From WHSW01 sp963851045 (lineage in GTDB: Bacteria; Actinomycetota; Thermoleophilia; Solirubrobacterales; 70-9), in the NCBI GenBank assembly GCA_963851045.1, contig CAWKNC010000002.1, forward strand, positions 1,302,001 through 1,366,000: a DNA stretch of 64,000 bases, given 5' to 3'. A program made the translations under genes and the position numbers. The notes under the pieces were generated by a model that was given only the letters and a program-made list of their open reading frames with translations, was not told the DNA's origin and searched no databases. Numbering within the stretch: the first letter of the stretch is position 1; each line of letters starts with the position of its first letter. Positions 42,100 to 51,169 of this stretch are shown piece by piece.

Positions 42100-43138
42100 T
42101 TGGGTCTCGACCCATTCGGACGGCGCGACCTCTTCGTCGGTGCCGGCGGTGCGTTTCTCTGCACGCTGGCTGGTCAGCGTGTTGCCACCGACAAGAGCGT
42201 GGACCTCACCGAGCTCTCGGCCGAGATCCCGGTGCCACCGAAGGTCAAGGCGGCCGAGGGATCGTCGACGCTCGTCTCGAGCAAGCAGGCACCCGGCGGG
42301 CAACGGCGCGAGTACTGGATCCGCGCCGAGCGTGTGAGGTGGAACATCGTCCCCAACGGCCGCGACGCGATGATGGACAAGAAGATCAAGGGCAAGACGA
42401 AGTTCGTCGCCTACGCCTATCGCGCATATTCGCCCGGTTTCGCGGCTCCGCTCGGGCCCGCGACGATTCCGGGGCCGCTCATTGAGGCGGAGGTCGGAGA
42501 CGCGGTCGTCGTCAATTTCCAGAACGCCGTCGACGCGCCGGTGACGATTCACCCCCACGGGATCTTCTACTCCGAGGACATGGACGGCGCCTACAAGGGC
42601 CGCCACACGGACCCCGGCGGTTTCGTCCAGCCAAAGCAGACCTTCCAGTACGTGTGGGAGGCCCGCGAGGGAACGGAGGGTGCGTGGCTTTACCACGACC
42701 ATGGGCCATTGGATCCACTTCCCGTGTTCAAGGGTCTGTTCGGACCGCTGATCATCCGCCCGGCCGGCGTCCCAGCACCCACCCGCGAGTTCAACCTCAC
42801 CTTTCACTCGTTCCCGCCGGTGGCCACGGGCCTGCGAATGAACTTCAGCTGCGTCAACGGGGCAGCGTTCGCCGGCAACACGCCGACCCTCCGGGCCAAT
42901 GTCGGCGACAGCCGTCGTCTTCAACGTCTTCGCGCTCGACAACGACTTCCACACGTTCCACATCCACGGACATCGCTGGACCGATCCCGCCGGCAAGGTC
43001 ATCGACAACCAGACGCTTGGACCGGGCGACTCGATCACCGCGGCATTTGTCGAGGACAACCCCGGCCGCTGGTTCTACCACTGCCACGTGTTCTCCCATC
43101 TGCACGAGGGGATGAACGGTTGGTACCTCGTTTCCTAG
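42100..43138 (+). pseudogene. Two-domain multicopper oxidase, frameshifted
   Basis: Reads as one multicopper oxidase of about 346 residues split by a frameshift near 42908-42912. Part 1 (from TTG 42100): twin-arginine signal GRRDLFVGAGGAF, then TIHPHGIFYSEDMDG and WLYHDHGPLD (HxH pairs), to PTLRANVGD. Part 2, one frame over: VVFNVFALDNDFHTFHIHGHRW and GRWFYHCHVFSHLHEGM, ending at the TAG at 43136-43138. All copper ligand motifs (HPH, HDH, HxxHxH, HCHx3Hx4M) exist in the two parts. The unshifted frame runs on into the next gene. The cause may be a one-base insertion or a sequence error. Tat export to the envelope is expected. Confidence 0.85.
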
Positions 43139-43836
43139 CGGTCGCGCTCGCTCTTGCAGCGCTCGTTCCGGCGGCTGCCGAAGGCGCAAACCGGCGCATC
43201 GCGATCTCCAACTATCAGTGGTCCTCGCCTGAGATCGCGCTCGATCTCGGCGAGCATGCAACCTGGTACTGGGTGGGCCCCGACGTCGTCCACTCGGTCA
43301 CCGGCGACTCAGCGAACGCCGCGGGCCTCGACTCCGACCCCAACGACACGCTCCCGCAGCACCCGGTCGGTGACAGCTTTGAGATTAGCTTCAATGAGCC
43401 CGGCGTCTATGACTTCGTCTGCAAGCTCCACAGCACGGTTCGGGGCACGGTCACGGTCTCCAACACTCCCGGCGATCCTGTGAGCGAGCCTGACCCGGTG
43501 CCGCCCAACCTCGTCGATCTGAAGGCCCCCAAGCTGCGCAAGCTCGCTTTGTCCTCGCCGCTGACCGGTCGCGGCGGTCCGCTGCGCTTCACGCTCGGAG
43601 AGCCGGCAAAGCTCGATGCTGATTACTTCCGCCGCGGACGCAATGGCGAGCGCACCTTTGCCGGCTACGCAAAATGGCGGGGTTACCTGGGCCTCAATCA
43701 GATCCGCTTCGGCGCCAGGGGTCGGCACTTCGACGCCAAGCCCGGCCGCTACGTCGCCGAACTTCGGGCGACAGACCGCGACAACAACCTGAGCAAGCCG
43801 CGCACGGTCCGCTTCGAGATTCGCCGCCGCCGCTAG
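43120..43836 (+). CDS. Secreted cupredoxin-like protein, axial Met missing
   Basis: A 238-residue exported protein. TTG at 43120, preceded by GAGGGG, opens a signal peptide (MVPRFLAVALALAALVPAAAEG) and overlaps the oxidase end by 19 bases. The cupredoxin domain has H58 (DVVHSVTGD), C101 and H104 (FVCKLHSTVR); the position of the axial methionine is R108. The C-terminal 100 residues are a beta-rich extension ending in basic residues. May still bind copper in an altered site. The longer frame that begins at 42100 joins it to the oxidase only because of the frameshift. Confidence 0.85.
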   Translation: MVPRFLAVALALAALVPAAAEGANRRIAISNYQWSSPEIALDLGEHATWYWVGPDVVHSVTGDSANAAGLDSDPNDTLPQHPVGDSFEISFNEPGVYDFVCKLHSTVRGTVTVSNTPGDPVSEPDPVPPNLVDLKAPKLRKLALSSPLTGRGGPLRFTLGEPAKLDADYFRRGRNGERTFAGYAKWRGYLGLNQIRFGARGRHFDAKPGRYVAELRATDRDNNLSKPRTVRFEIRRRR

Positions 43837-43849
43837 AACACAGGGCCTG

Positions 43850-44710
43850 ATGAGCGCAGGCCGCACCCAGACGACCGCCGTGACCATGGTCCTTACCGGG
43901 ATCGTCTCGGTCCAGGTCGGCTCGGCGATCGCCACCGAGCTGTTCGAGGACGTCGGACCCGTCGGCGGGGTGATGCTCCGCCTGGTTCTCGCAGCGCTGA
44001 TACTCGTCGCGATCTGGCGGCCGTCGACCGCGGCGCTTCGCGGCCCCGCGCGTCGGGATCTGCTGCTCTTCGGAATCGCCCTCGCAGGGATGAACACAGC
44101 GTTCTATCTCTCGCTCGATCGGATCCCGCTGGGAATCGCTGTAACCCTCGAGTTCGTCGGACCGCTCGGTGTAGCGATCGCTGGCTCACGACGGCGTCTC
44201 GATCTGGTCTGGGCCGGCTTCGCGGCGCTCGGAATCGTGCTGCTGTCACCGAGCCTCGGTGACTCGCTCGACCTGCTCGGGGCGGGGCTAGCTCTCCTTG
44301 CGGGCGCCTTCTGGGCCGCCTACATCCTGCTGGCCGCGCGCGTCGGTGCGCAGCTGGCCGGCGGCGGTGGCCTGGCCCTTTCGATGGCGGTGGCCGCGGT
44401 GATCATTCTCCCGGCGGGACTCATCGCCGGCGGCTCTGACCTTCTCGACAGCGAGGCGCTTGCCCTCGGCGCTGCGGTGGCGTGTTTGAGCTCCGTGATC
44501 CCGTACTCGCTCGAGCTGGAGGCGCTGCGGCGATTGGCGACCGCGGTCTTCGGTGTGCTGATGAGCCTGGAGCCCGCCGTCGCTGCGGCTGTCGGGTTCA
44601 TAGCCCTCAACCAGGGGCTCGGCCTCAACGAGGGACTCGCGATCGCGTGCGTGATCGCCGCAAGCGCCGGAGCGCTGCGCAACGCGCCACCATCGGTCGA
44701 GGGCAGCTGA
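43850..44710 (+). CDS. EamA-family transporter (RhtA-like)
   Basis: A 286-residue DMT exporter with ten spans. RhtA-type motifs include GSAIATELFEDVGPVGGVMLRLVLAALIL and RRLATAVFGVLMSLEPAVAAAVGFIALNQGL, as in threonine/homoserine exporters. The ATG at 43850 is 13 bases after the cupredoxin stop. Substrate likely an amino acid, not proven. The following lipoprotein gene starts about 30 bases beyond. Confidence 0.92.
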   Translation: MSAGRTQTTAVTMVLTGIVSVQVGSAIATELFEDVGPVGGVMLRLVLAALILVAIWRPSTAALRGPARRDLLLFGIALAGMNTAFYLSLDRIPLGIAVTLEFVGPLGVAIAGSRRRLDLVWAGFAALGIVLLSPSLGDSLDLLGAGLALLAGAFWAAYILLAARVGAQLAGGGGLALSMAVAAVIILPAGLIAGGSDLLDSEALALGAAVACLSSVIPYSLELEALRRLATAVFGVLMSLEPAVAAAVGFIALNQGLGLNEGLAIACVIAASAGALRNAPPSVEGS

Positions 44711-44739
44711 CGCCTGCCGACCGGCTACCTTCCTGCCTC

Positions 44740-45366
44740 GTGAACCTGCTCGCCCGCATCCTCGCCTGTGTCTGCGCGATCGCCGCACTCGCCCTCGTCG
44801 CCTGCGGAGGCGATGATGAAGCGACTTCGACCGCGACGGAATCGACGGGTGCGGAAACCACGCAGGGCGAGGCGGTTGAGGGCACACAGACCGCATCGTG
44901 CGGCCCGATTGAGGAGGTCGATGTCGAGCTCGGCGGGACGCACTTCGAGAGGGACTTCGCGGCTGCCGACTACGACACGAACCCGCCGACGGGCGGCGAT
45001 CACAACCCGGCGCCCCTGCAGGCGGGCACCTTTTACGACGAACTGCCGAAGCTTGGCGAGGCCGTGCATCTCCTCGAGCACGGTGCCGTGATCGGCTGGA
45101 CGAACGAGCTCTCCCCAGACGACCTCAAGGCGGTCGAGGAGGAGTTCAACGAGGTCTTCAAGGCGGGCTACTACCAGCTCGCGGTTATCGAGAACCCCGA
45201 CCTCGAGGTCCCGTTTGCACTCAGCGCCTGGGGCGCGCTGCAGACGTGCGCGGAGCCCGACGTCGCGGCGATCCGGCCTTTCGTCGAGGAGTGGTACGCG
45301 TCGCCGAAGACCGCCGAGGGCGGTCTGGCATGCGCGGGCGACGCCCGAAGACTGCCCAACTGCTGA
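44740..45366 (+). CDS. DUF3105 lipoprotein
   Basis: A 208-residue lipoprotein. GTG at 44740 opens a signal ending in LALVACGG with C22 lipidated. The domain reads TNPPTGGDHNPAPLQAGTFYDE and EAVHLLEHGAVIGW, the DUF3105 signature, with His/Asp residues. Function of the family unknown. A Thr/Glu-rich linker separates lipid anchor and domain. Confidence 0.88.
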   Translation: MNLLARILACVCAIAALALVACGGDDEATSTATESTGAETTQGEAVEGTQTASCGPIEEVDVELGGTHFERDFAAADYDTNPPTGGDHNPAPLQAGTFYDELPKLGEAVHLLEHGAVIGWTNELSPDDLKAVEEEFNEVFKAGYYQLAVIENPDLEVPFALSAWGALQTCAEPDVAAIRPFVEEWYASPKTAEGGLACAGDARRLPNC

Positions 45367-45367
45367 T

Positions 45368-45419
45368 CGCTTACCGCGCTCAGCGCAGCTCGAAGTACTT
45401 CAGAGCGGACCGGTAAGCG
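45368..45419. terminator. Long-loop inverted repeat after the DUF3105 gene
   Basis: CGCTTACCG at 45368-45376 pairs with CGGTAAGCG at 45411-45419 across a 34-base internal segment that can itself pair weakly. It lies between convergent genes (DUF3105 ends 45366; the minus-strand small Cys protein ends 45429). Likely a transcription end, but no T run is present. Confidence 0.45.
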
Positions 45420-45428
45420 CCGCGTGAT

Positions 45429-45614
45429 TCATTTCGCCTCTGATCGTGGGCTGCGCTCATACCCCGGGCACGCAGCGACGGGTAGGCGGGGATAGCGCGG
45501 GTACTCGGGCTGGGTTCGCGAGCGCTCGCAGAGCGAGAATGTCGAGCCGCGCGTGTTGCGAATCAAGCGCTGGTGCGCGCAGCTCTCACAGAGGCCTGCG
45601 GCGGGTCGTGCCAC
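45429..45614 (-). CDS. Small four-Cys protein, hypothetical
   Basis: A 61-residue protein with C9-x2-C12, C29 and C49: LCESCAHQRLIRNTRGSTFSLCER and ACPGYE. The four Cys could hold one zinc ion. Such short proteins are widespread in actinobacteria but have no assigned role. The GTG at 45614 is chosen; a GTG at 45638 is in frame. Divergent from the ABC exporter operon by about 60 bases. Confidence 0.7.
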   Translation of the reverse strand: MARPAAGLCESCAHQRLIRNTRGSTFSLCERSRTQPEYPRYPRLPVAACPGYERSPRSEAK

Positions 45615-45674
45615 GTCCTCAGTATGAAGCGCCCGCACGTGCCCGTTACTTCACTTCGTATAGTGAGGGGTTAG

Positions 45675-47444
45675 ATGCGGACTCTGCGGCGACTGTTGGG
45701 ATTTCTCAGGCCCTACCGACGCACCGTGATCTGGTCCCTCGTCTTCGCCTGGGCGGCGATGGTGATGACCGTGGTGATCCCGCTGCTGGTTGGTTCGGCG
45801 GTCGACGCGATCGAAAGCGACGACCGCTCCGCGCTGCTGCCGCTCGCGCTTGGAATCGCCGGTGCCGGCCTGCTGCGCCTTGGGCTGACCGTCGTTCGTC
45901 GTCTGATCGCGGGTCGCGTCTCGGTCGACGTCGAGTTCGACCTTCGCGATCGGATGTACGGGCACCTGCAGGCGCTCGAGCTCGGCTTCTTCGACGGACA
46001 GCAGACGGGGCAGCTGATGTCGCGGGCCACGGTCGATCTCCAGGGGATTCGCTTCTTCCTCGGCTACGGGCTGATCTTCCTCACGCAGAACGCGCTGACG
46101 ATCGTTCTGGCGGGAATCGCGATGTTCATCGTCAACCCGCTCCTGGCCCTCCTGGCGCTGCTTCCAGTGCCATTCGTCGTCCTTGGTGCCGCGCGCTTCA
46201 ACAGACTGTCGCGCCCGGCCGTGCAGGAGGTCCAGCAGCGCATCGGGGAACTCACAGCTGAGGCCGAGGAGGGAATCTCGGGGATCCGGATCGTCAAGGC
46301 CTTCGCGCGCGAAGAGCACATGCTGGCGCGCTTCAAGGGTTCGGTCGCGCGCGTCTTCGACCAGAACGTGTACTCGACCCGGCTGCGTGCCTTCTACTCG
46401 CCGATGCTGGGCTTCATCCCGAGCCTCGGCCTCGGCGTCGTGCTTTACGTCGGTGGGCGCATGGTCATCGACGGCACGCTCTCGCTCGGCGACTTCACGA
46501 TCTTCTACACGTATCTGCTGATGCTCATGGGCCCGATGCGGATGCTCGGGATGTCGCTGGGGATGGCCCAGCGCGCGGTCGCCTCCGGCAACCGGATGTT
46601 CGAGATCCTCGACCGCGAACCGCTCATCACCAGCGAGCCGGGCGCGCCGGCACTGCCGGAGGGGCCCGGCGCGGTGTCCTTCCGGGGGGTCGGCCTCCGA
46701 TACGGCGACAACGAGCCGGCGCTGGAGGAGATCGACCTCGAGGTCCCGGCAGGTCGCACCGTCGCTCTTGTCGGTCCCACCGGGGCGGGCAAGACGAGTC
46801 TCGTGGGGCTGGTGGCGCGGCTTTACGATCCCACGGCGGGGACCGTCACCGTCGACGGCGCCGACGTGAGGTCGGTTGACGTCGCGTCGCTGCGCCGCTC
46901 GGTCGCGTTCGTGGCCGACGAGAGCTTTCTGTTCTCCTCCACCGTCGCCGACAACATCGGCTACGCCCGTCCCGATGCCAGCCGCGAGGAGATCGAGACC
47001 GCCGCGCGACGCGCACAGGCACACGAGTTCATCTCGAATCTGCCCGACGGCTATGACACGGTCGTCGGCGAGCGCGGCCTGACGCTCTCGGGCGGACAGC
47101 GCCAGCGGGTTGCGATCGCACGAGCCCTGATCGCGGAGCCACGCATCCTGATCCTCGATGACGCTACGTCGTCGGTGGACGCGCGCACCGAGGCGGCGAT
47201 CAAGCGGGGGCTGCGCGAGGTGATGGAGGGCCGAACGACGTTCGTCGTGGCTCACCGGCTGTCGACGATCTCACTCGCCGACGAGATCGTCGTCATGGAG
47301 GCGGGGCGCATCGTCGATCGCGGCCAGCACGAGGAGCTGCTGGAGCGCTGTCCCCTGTACGCCGAGATCGCCGAGTTTGGCTGCGAGGACGTGCTCTTTT
47401 TGCAGCGCGACCTCGAGGAGCGCGAGGCGGTGGCTGGTCTATGA
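45675..47444 (+). CDS. ABC exporter subunit 1 (TM-NBD), degenerate Walker B
   Basis: A 589-residue half-transporter: six spans (to about 320), then an ATPase domain with Walker A GPTGAGKTS, signature LSGGQRQR, Walker B ILILDDATS and H-loop VVAHRLS. The residue after Walker B is Asp where the catalytic Glu is expected, as in degenerate sites of heterodimeric exporters. GAGGGG precedes the ATG at 45675. It overlaps the second subunit by four bases (ATGA). Confidence 0.95.
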   Translation: MRTLRRLLGFLRPYRRTVIWSLVFAWAAMVMTVVIPLLVGSAVDAIESDDRSALLPLALGIAGAGLLRLGLTVVRRLIAGRVSVDVEFDLRDRMYGHLQALELGFFDGQQTGQLMSRATVDLQGIRFFLGYGLIFLTQNALTIVLAGIAMFIVNPLLALLALLPVPFVVLGAARFNRLSRPAVQEVQQRIGELTAEAEEGISGIRIVKAFAREEHMLARFKGSVARVFDQNVYSTRLRAFYSPMLGFIPSLGLGVVLYVGGRMVIDGTLSLGDFTIFYTYLLMLMGPMRMLGMSLGMAQRAVASGNRMFEILDREPLITSEPGAPALPEGPGAVSFRGVGLRYGDNEPALEEIDLEVPAGRTVALVGPTGAGKTSLVGLVARLYDPTAGTVTVDGADVRSVDVASLRRSVAFVADESFLFSSTVADNIGYARPDASREEIETAARRAQAHEFISNLPDGYDTVVGERGLTLSGGQRQRVAIARALIAEPRILILDDATSSVDARTEAAIKRGLREVMEGRTTFVVAHRLSTISLADEIVVMEAGRIVDRGQHEELLERCPLYAEIAEFGCEDVLFLQRDLEEREAVAGL

Positions 47445-49351
47445 GCGACCTCCGAACGGACGACGAGCTCACCGAGGCGGAGGCCGAGGAGCGCGAGATC
47501 GAAGAGCAGGAGCCGGGGCGACTGGCATCGACTGTGCTGCTCGCGCGCGACCTGTGGCGGTTGCTGCGCGGCGAGGATCAACGCGGGCGCAAGTTGCGCT
47601 GGCTGCTGAGCCTGCTGCGTCCGTATCGAAAGCAGGTGTGGCTGATGATGATCGCGCTGGTGATCGCCACCGCGGCCGCGCTGGCTCCGCCCTACCTGGC
47701 CGGACGGGCGATCGACAGCGGGATCAAGGACGGCGATGTCGGTGCCCTGACCGTGATCGTGTTGATCTTCGTCGCCTCCGTCGCGATCTACTGGGCCGCG
47801 TCATATGCGCAGACCTACCTGGTCGGCTGGGTCGGTCAGCGGGCGCTTCAGGACCTGCGCCAGCGCATCTACGTGCATCTGCAGGCGATGTCGATCGGCT
47901 TCTTCACGCGACGGCGGCCGGGGGTGCTGATCTCGCGGCTGACCAATGATGTTCAGGCGCTCGACTCGCTCGTCACCGACGGAGTGATCACGCTCTTTTC
48001 GAGCACGCTGACGCTCGTGGGGGTTGTCGGGATCCTGCTCGCGCTCAACGTGCCGCTGGCGCTGGTGACGTTCGTGACCTTCCCGCTGCTGATGATCGCC
48101 AGCGTCGTGTTCCGCATCGCTTCGGCGGGCGCGTATCGGCTGACTCGGGAGAAGATCGCAGACATCACCGCGTACCTGCAGGAGACGCTCTCCGGCGTTC
48201 GCGTCGTGCGCAGCTTCGGGCGCGAGCGCAGGCACGTCGAGCGGATGTCGGAGCTCAATCAGGCCAACCGCGCCGCGAACATGAAGACGGTCTACCTCAA
48301 CGCGTCGTACTTTCCCGCGGTCGAGCTGCTCTCGGCAGCGGGGACGATGGCGATCATCCTCTACGGCGGCTACCAGGCGATCGAGGGCAACATCGAGGTG
48401 GGGGTGGTCGTGGCGTTCATCGGCTACCTGCAGCTGTTCTTCGACCCGATCCAGCAAATTTCGCAGCTGTACACGACCTATCAGCAGGGGATGGCGGCGC
48501 TCGACAAGATCTTCGACCTGCTCGACACGGAGCCCGACATGGTCGACGCGCCGGATGCTGTCGATCCCGGCCAGCTGCGCGGCGAGATCGAGCTCGACGA
48601 TGTGTGGTTTTCCTATGCGCGAGGCGGTGACGCCACGGCCGATGAGCTCGAGCCGGATTCGGGCTGGGCGCTGGAGGGCATCGATCTTCACGTGCCCGCC
48701 GGGCAGACGGTTGCGCTCGTCGGCGAGACGGGCGCCGGCAAGTCGACGCTGGCGAAGCTGGTCGCGCGGTTCTACGACCCGCAGCGGGGTCGGGTCCTCG
48801 TCGACGGCCTCGATCTACGCGACCTGCACTCGCAGGCGCTGCGCTCGCAGCTCGGCATCGTCCCGCAGGAGGGGTTTCTGTTCTCGGGAACGATCCGCGA
48901 GAACATCGCGTTCGGGCGTCCTGGTGCGAGTGACGAGGAGATCGAGTCCGCGGCCTATGCGGTCGGCGCCGGCGCCTTTGTCGACAGACTGCCGGGCCGG
49001 TTCGATACGCAGGTCGGTGAGCGCGGTGTCGCCCTTTCTGCCGGCCAACGCCAGATCGTCTCCTTCGCCCGGGCTCTACTCGCGGAACCACGCATCCTGA
49101 TTCTCGATGAGGCGACCTCGAACGTCGACGTCCGCACCGAGCGTGTGATCGAGGATGCGCTCAGCCGGCTGCTTCACGGGCGTACGGCGATCGTGATCGC
49201 CCACCGCCTGTCGACGATCCGCCGCGCCGGCCGCATCGTCGTCCTCGAAAACGGGCGCATCCAGGAGGCGGGCACCCACGATGAGCTGATCGCGGCGGAC
49301 GGCCGCTACGCGCAGCTGTACGGCACCTGGGCGAGCACGTCGGCCGCCTGA
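47441..49351 (+). CDS. ABC exporter subunit 2 (TM-NBD), canonical Walker B
   Basis: A 636-residue half-transporter with an acidic N-terminal extension of about 60 residues, six spans, and an ATPase domain: Walker A GETGAGKST, signature LSAGQRQI (second Gly of LSGGQ replaced by Ala), Walker B ILILDEATS with catalytic Glu, H-loop VIAHRLST. Pairing with subunit 1 gives one full ATP site (E, LSGGQ) and one degenerate site (D, LSAGQ), the arrangement of TM287/288 and BmrCD. Export of drugs or lipids is typical. Confidence 0.95.
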   Translation: MSDLRTDDELTEAEAEEREIEEQEPGRLASTVLLARDLWRLLRGEDQRGRKLRWLLSLLRPYRKQVWLMMIALVIATAAALAPPYLAGRAIDSGIKDGDVGALTVIVLIFVASVAIYWAASYAQTYLVGWVGQRALQDLRQRIYVHLQAMSIGFFTRRRPGVLISRLTNDVQALDSLVTDGVITLFSSTLTLVGVVGILLALNVPLALVTFVTFPLLMIASVVFRIASAGAYRLTREKIADITAYLQETLSGVRVVRSFGRERRHVERMSELNQANRAANMKTVYLNASYFPAVELLSAAGTMAIILYGGYQAIEGNIEVGVVVAFIGYLQLFFDPIQQISQLYTTYQQGMAALDKIFDLLDTEPDMVDAPDAVDPGQLRGEIELDDVWFSYARGGDATADELEPDSGWALEGIDLHVPAGQTVALVGETGAGKSTLAKLVARFYDPQRGRVLVDGLDLRDLHSQALRSQLGIVPQEGFLFSGTIRENIAFGRPGASDEEIESAAYAVGAGAFVDRLPGRFDTQVGERGVALSAGQRQIVSFARALLAEPRILILDEATSNVDVRTERVIEDALSRLLHGRTAIVIAHRLSTIRRAGRIVVLENGRIQEAGTHDELIAADGRYAQLYGTWASTSAA

Positions 49352-49471
49352 GCCTCGCTAGCGGAAATCGCTGAGCGGCGAGAGCCGAGCGAGGCAAGGA
49401 AGCAGGGAGCGACGTGTGCTTCGCACACGAGCGACCGATGACGCCGCCTCGCGACGGCTATCGCCGCTCAG
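49352..49471. repeat. Nested inverted-repeat patch
   Basis: Three inverted repeats in about 120 bases: GCCTCGCT (49352-49359) with AGCGAGGC (49388-49395); CTGAGCGGCGA (49371-49381) with TCGCCGCTCAG (49461-49471); and a compact hairpin CGTGTGC-TTC-GCACACG (49413-49429) flanked by GAGCGAC on both sides. It lies between the convergent ABC operon and the membrane-anchored protein gene and reaches into the latter's stop codon. It may end transcription both ways or be a copy of a dispersed palindromic element. Confidence 0.6.
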
Positions 49472-50187
49472 GGTGCGACGCCGCCAGAGCCGGTGTCTGA
49501 TCCGGTGTCGGCAGGCGGCGCGGGCTCGGTGCCGGTGTCGGTGGGAGGCGCGACCGGAGTTGTCGTCGGAGCGACCGAGGTTGTGGTCGGCGCCACCGGA
49601 GTGACCGTGCCGCCGGAGGCGTCATCAGAGGTCGTCGTCGAGTCGTCGCTGCCGCTACCTGCGTTGCCCGAGACCTCGGAGGTATCGCCACACACCTGGA
49701 AGCCGAACGTGGCTCCCGCATCCGCCGCATCCGCGGCCGCCTCATCGATCGTGGCGTCGATCTCGACGGCCGTGGCCTCGTCCTCGCGCTCGAGCGCGAG
49801 GGACTTTTCCTCGTAAGCCTGGGCCTGCTTGTCGAGAGCGGCAATGAACTTGTCGAGGTCGTTCTCGCCGTCCTCGGGCGGCGCCAGCGATTGCAGCTGC
49901 TGAATCTCGCCGGAGATGATCTCCGCTAGATCGGAGCTCGCGGTCGGCGCGCTGGTGTCGACGCCCGCGATCGAATTGTTGGTCTGGAGACAGATTGGAT
50001 CCGCCTGATCGATGTAGCTCGCCTTGCTCTGCGAGGTGGCCCCGCCAAGGCCGGTCGCACCTGCGACCGGAGCCGAGGTGGTCGTTTCGTCATCCCCGCC
50101 ACAGCTGCGGATCAGCAAAACGAAGACGATGAAGATCGCCGCGATCGCGCTCAGCGCAACCAGGCGCCTGCGCTGATAGACGTCCAT
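49468..50187 (-). CDS. Membrane-anchored protein with Pro/Thr-rich tail, hypothetical
   Basis: A 239-residue protein with one N-terminal span (about 10-28, LVALSAIAAIFIVFVLLI) followed by CGGDDE, then a helical domain with C66- and C155-type Cys (DPICLQTNNSI, FGFQVCGDT) and a long low-complexity tail of TTTPVAPP-like repeats. It probably sits on the outer face of the membrane with the tail spanning the wall. No family recognised. Confidence 0.72.
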   Translation of the reverse strand: MDVYQRRRLVALSAIAAIFIVFVLLIRSCGGDDETTTSAPVAGATGLGGATSQSKASYIDQADPICLQTNNSIAGVDTSAPTASSDLAEIISGEIQQLQSLAPPEDGENDLDKFIAALDKQAQAYEEKSLALEREDEATAVEIDATIDEAAADAADAGATFGFQVCGDTSEVSGNAGSGSDDSTTTSDDASGGTVTPVAPTTTSVAPTTTPVAPPTDTGTEPAPPADTGSDTGSGGVAP

Positions 50188-50293
50188 AGAGTGCCCAAAG
50201 TAACAAAGGTTGGAGCTATTTCCGCTGCATTTGCTACGTCTGAGAGACGGGTTTCATCACGGTGGGCCTCCTCACACCGTCGGGCGCCCGCGC

Positions 50294-50880
50294 TCAGGTA
50301 CCCGTGCGGCGAACGTTGCGGCCGCCCCAGTTCAAGGTCAGCGCATGGCAATTCGGGCAAAGAAACTCGATGTTCTCGAGCCTGTTGTCCTTGCCAAGCC
50401 CGTTTACATGGTGAAGCTGCATCACGATTGGCTGTCCCAACCAGTCCCGCAGACCGCACCGTTCGCAGACGTTCTCCTTTAGACCATCGGCGATCAGGCG
50501 CATCTTCAAGTGGGTCCGACTGGTTTTCGGACGGTCGGCGACGAGCAGCTCGCGGTTCCTCGTGGCCGAGGACGATGTCGCCCGCTGCACCGCCTGCGAC
50601 CAGCTTGCGCCGCAGAAGCCGAATCGCTCGCGGCATTCATCGCTGAGAGACCGGAGTCGTAAGCCGCTCGAATCGCGTCCCAGTCGTAGCGCCGCGCAAA
50701 GCGATCGTCGACCTGCAATCCGATTCGTCCGCGCGTGAAAGGCCACGGTCACCTTTGACAGGCCGAGTTCGTGAGCGATCGCGCCTGAGATGCCCCTCAG
50801 CAAGCAGCTCCGCCACAGCGTTGCGGTCCGATGTGGTATGCGCACGGGGTCTCGCTCGTCCGTCAGAGCGATGTCACCTC
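50294..50880 (-). pseudogene. HNH endonuclease, decayed by several frameshifts
   Basis: The C-terminal HNH domain is intact in one frame: CERCGLRDW, IVMQLHHVNGLGKDNRLENIEFLCPNCHAL and LNWGGRN, ending at the TGA at 50294-50296. Upstream, homology jumps frames: AVAELLAEG near 50790, ISGAIAHELGLSKVTVAFHARTN near 50745 in a second, QVDDRFARRYDWDAIRAAYDSGLS at about 50645-50715 in a third, then back to DECRERFGFCGASW. Three shifts within about 150 bases suggest a decayed gene, though one frame stays open by chance. The family combines helix-turn-helix and HNH motifs and is common near mobile DNA. Confidence 0.72.
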
Positions 50881-51169
50881 GTTTCACGCCTGACTCCATG
50901 CGCCACCTGAGATCCCGTAGCGGTCCAAGGCTCATGGCGAGTGTGACCCGCTCGTAGAAGGTCCGGATCGCGACCAGTCGAACGCGGCGTGGGCCCGGCC
51001 TCGACCGAAAGCCTGCAGCGAGAGCGACTCCTGACACGACCGATAGCGAAAGCCCATCGGTGGCGATGCGAGAACACGACCGTCCGATTCGGAGCCGTTG
51101 ACGATATCCGCGTTCGTCTCGGACGTACCCATCGAACAGATGTTCGATGACGCCCGGACGGAAGATCTA
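50881..51169. other. Gap before tRNA-Gln
   Basis: About 290 bases between the decayed HNH gene and the tRNA. The open frames here have no recognisable protein and no good ribosome site. It may be remains of the same decayed region. I see no repeats or att-like duplication of the tRNA end. Confidence 0.3.

Noticed and set aside
43139..43836. Fusion of multicopper oxidase and cupredoxin in one long frame (42100-43836)
   Set aside because: The middle of that frame (about 42912-43119) is nonsense, whereas the shifted frame holds the true oxidase end; a signal peptide opens the cupredoxin at 43120.
45651..47255. Long open frame (534 codons) on the minus strand
   Set aside because: It is fully antisense to the ABC exporter subunit with intact ATPase motifs; the product is a charged low-complexity sequence, a usual by-product of GC-rich codon use.
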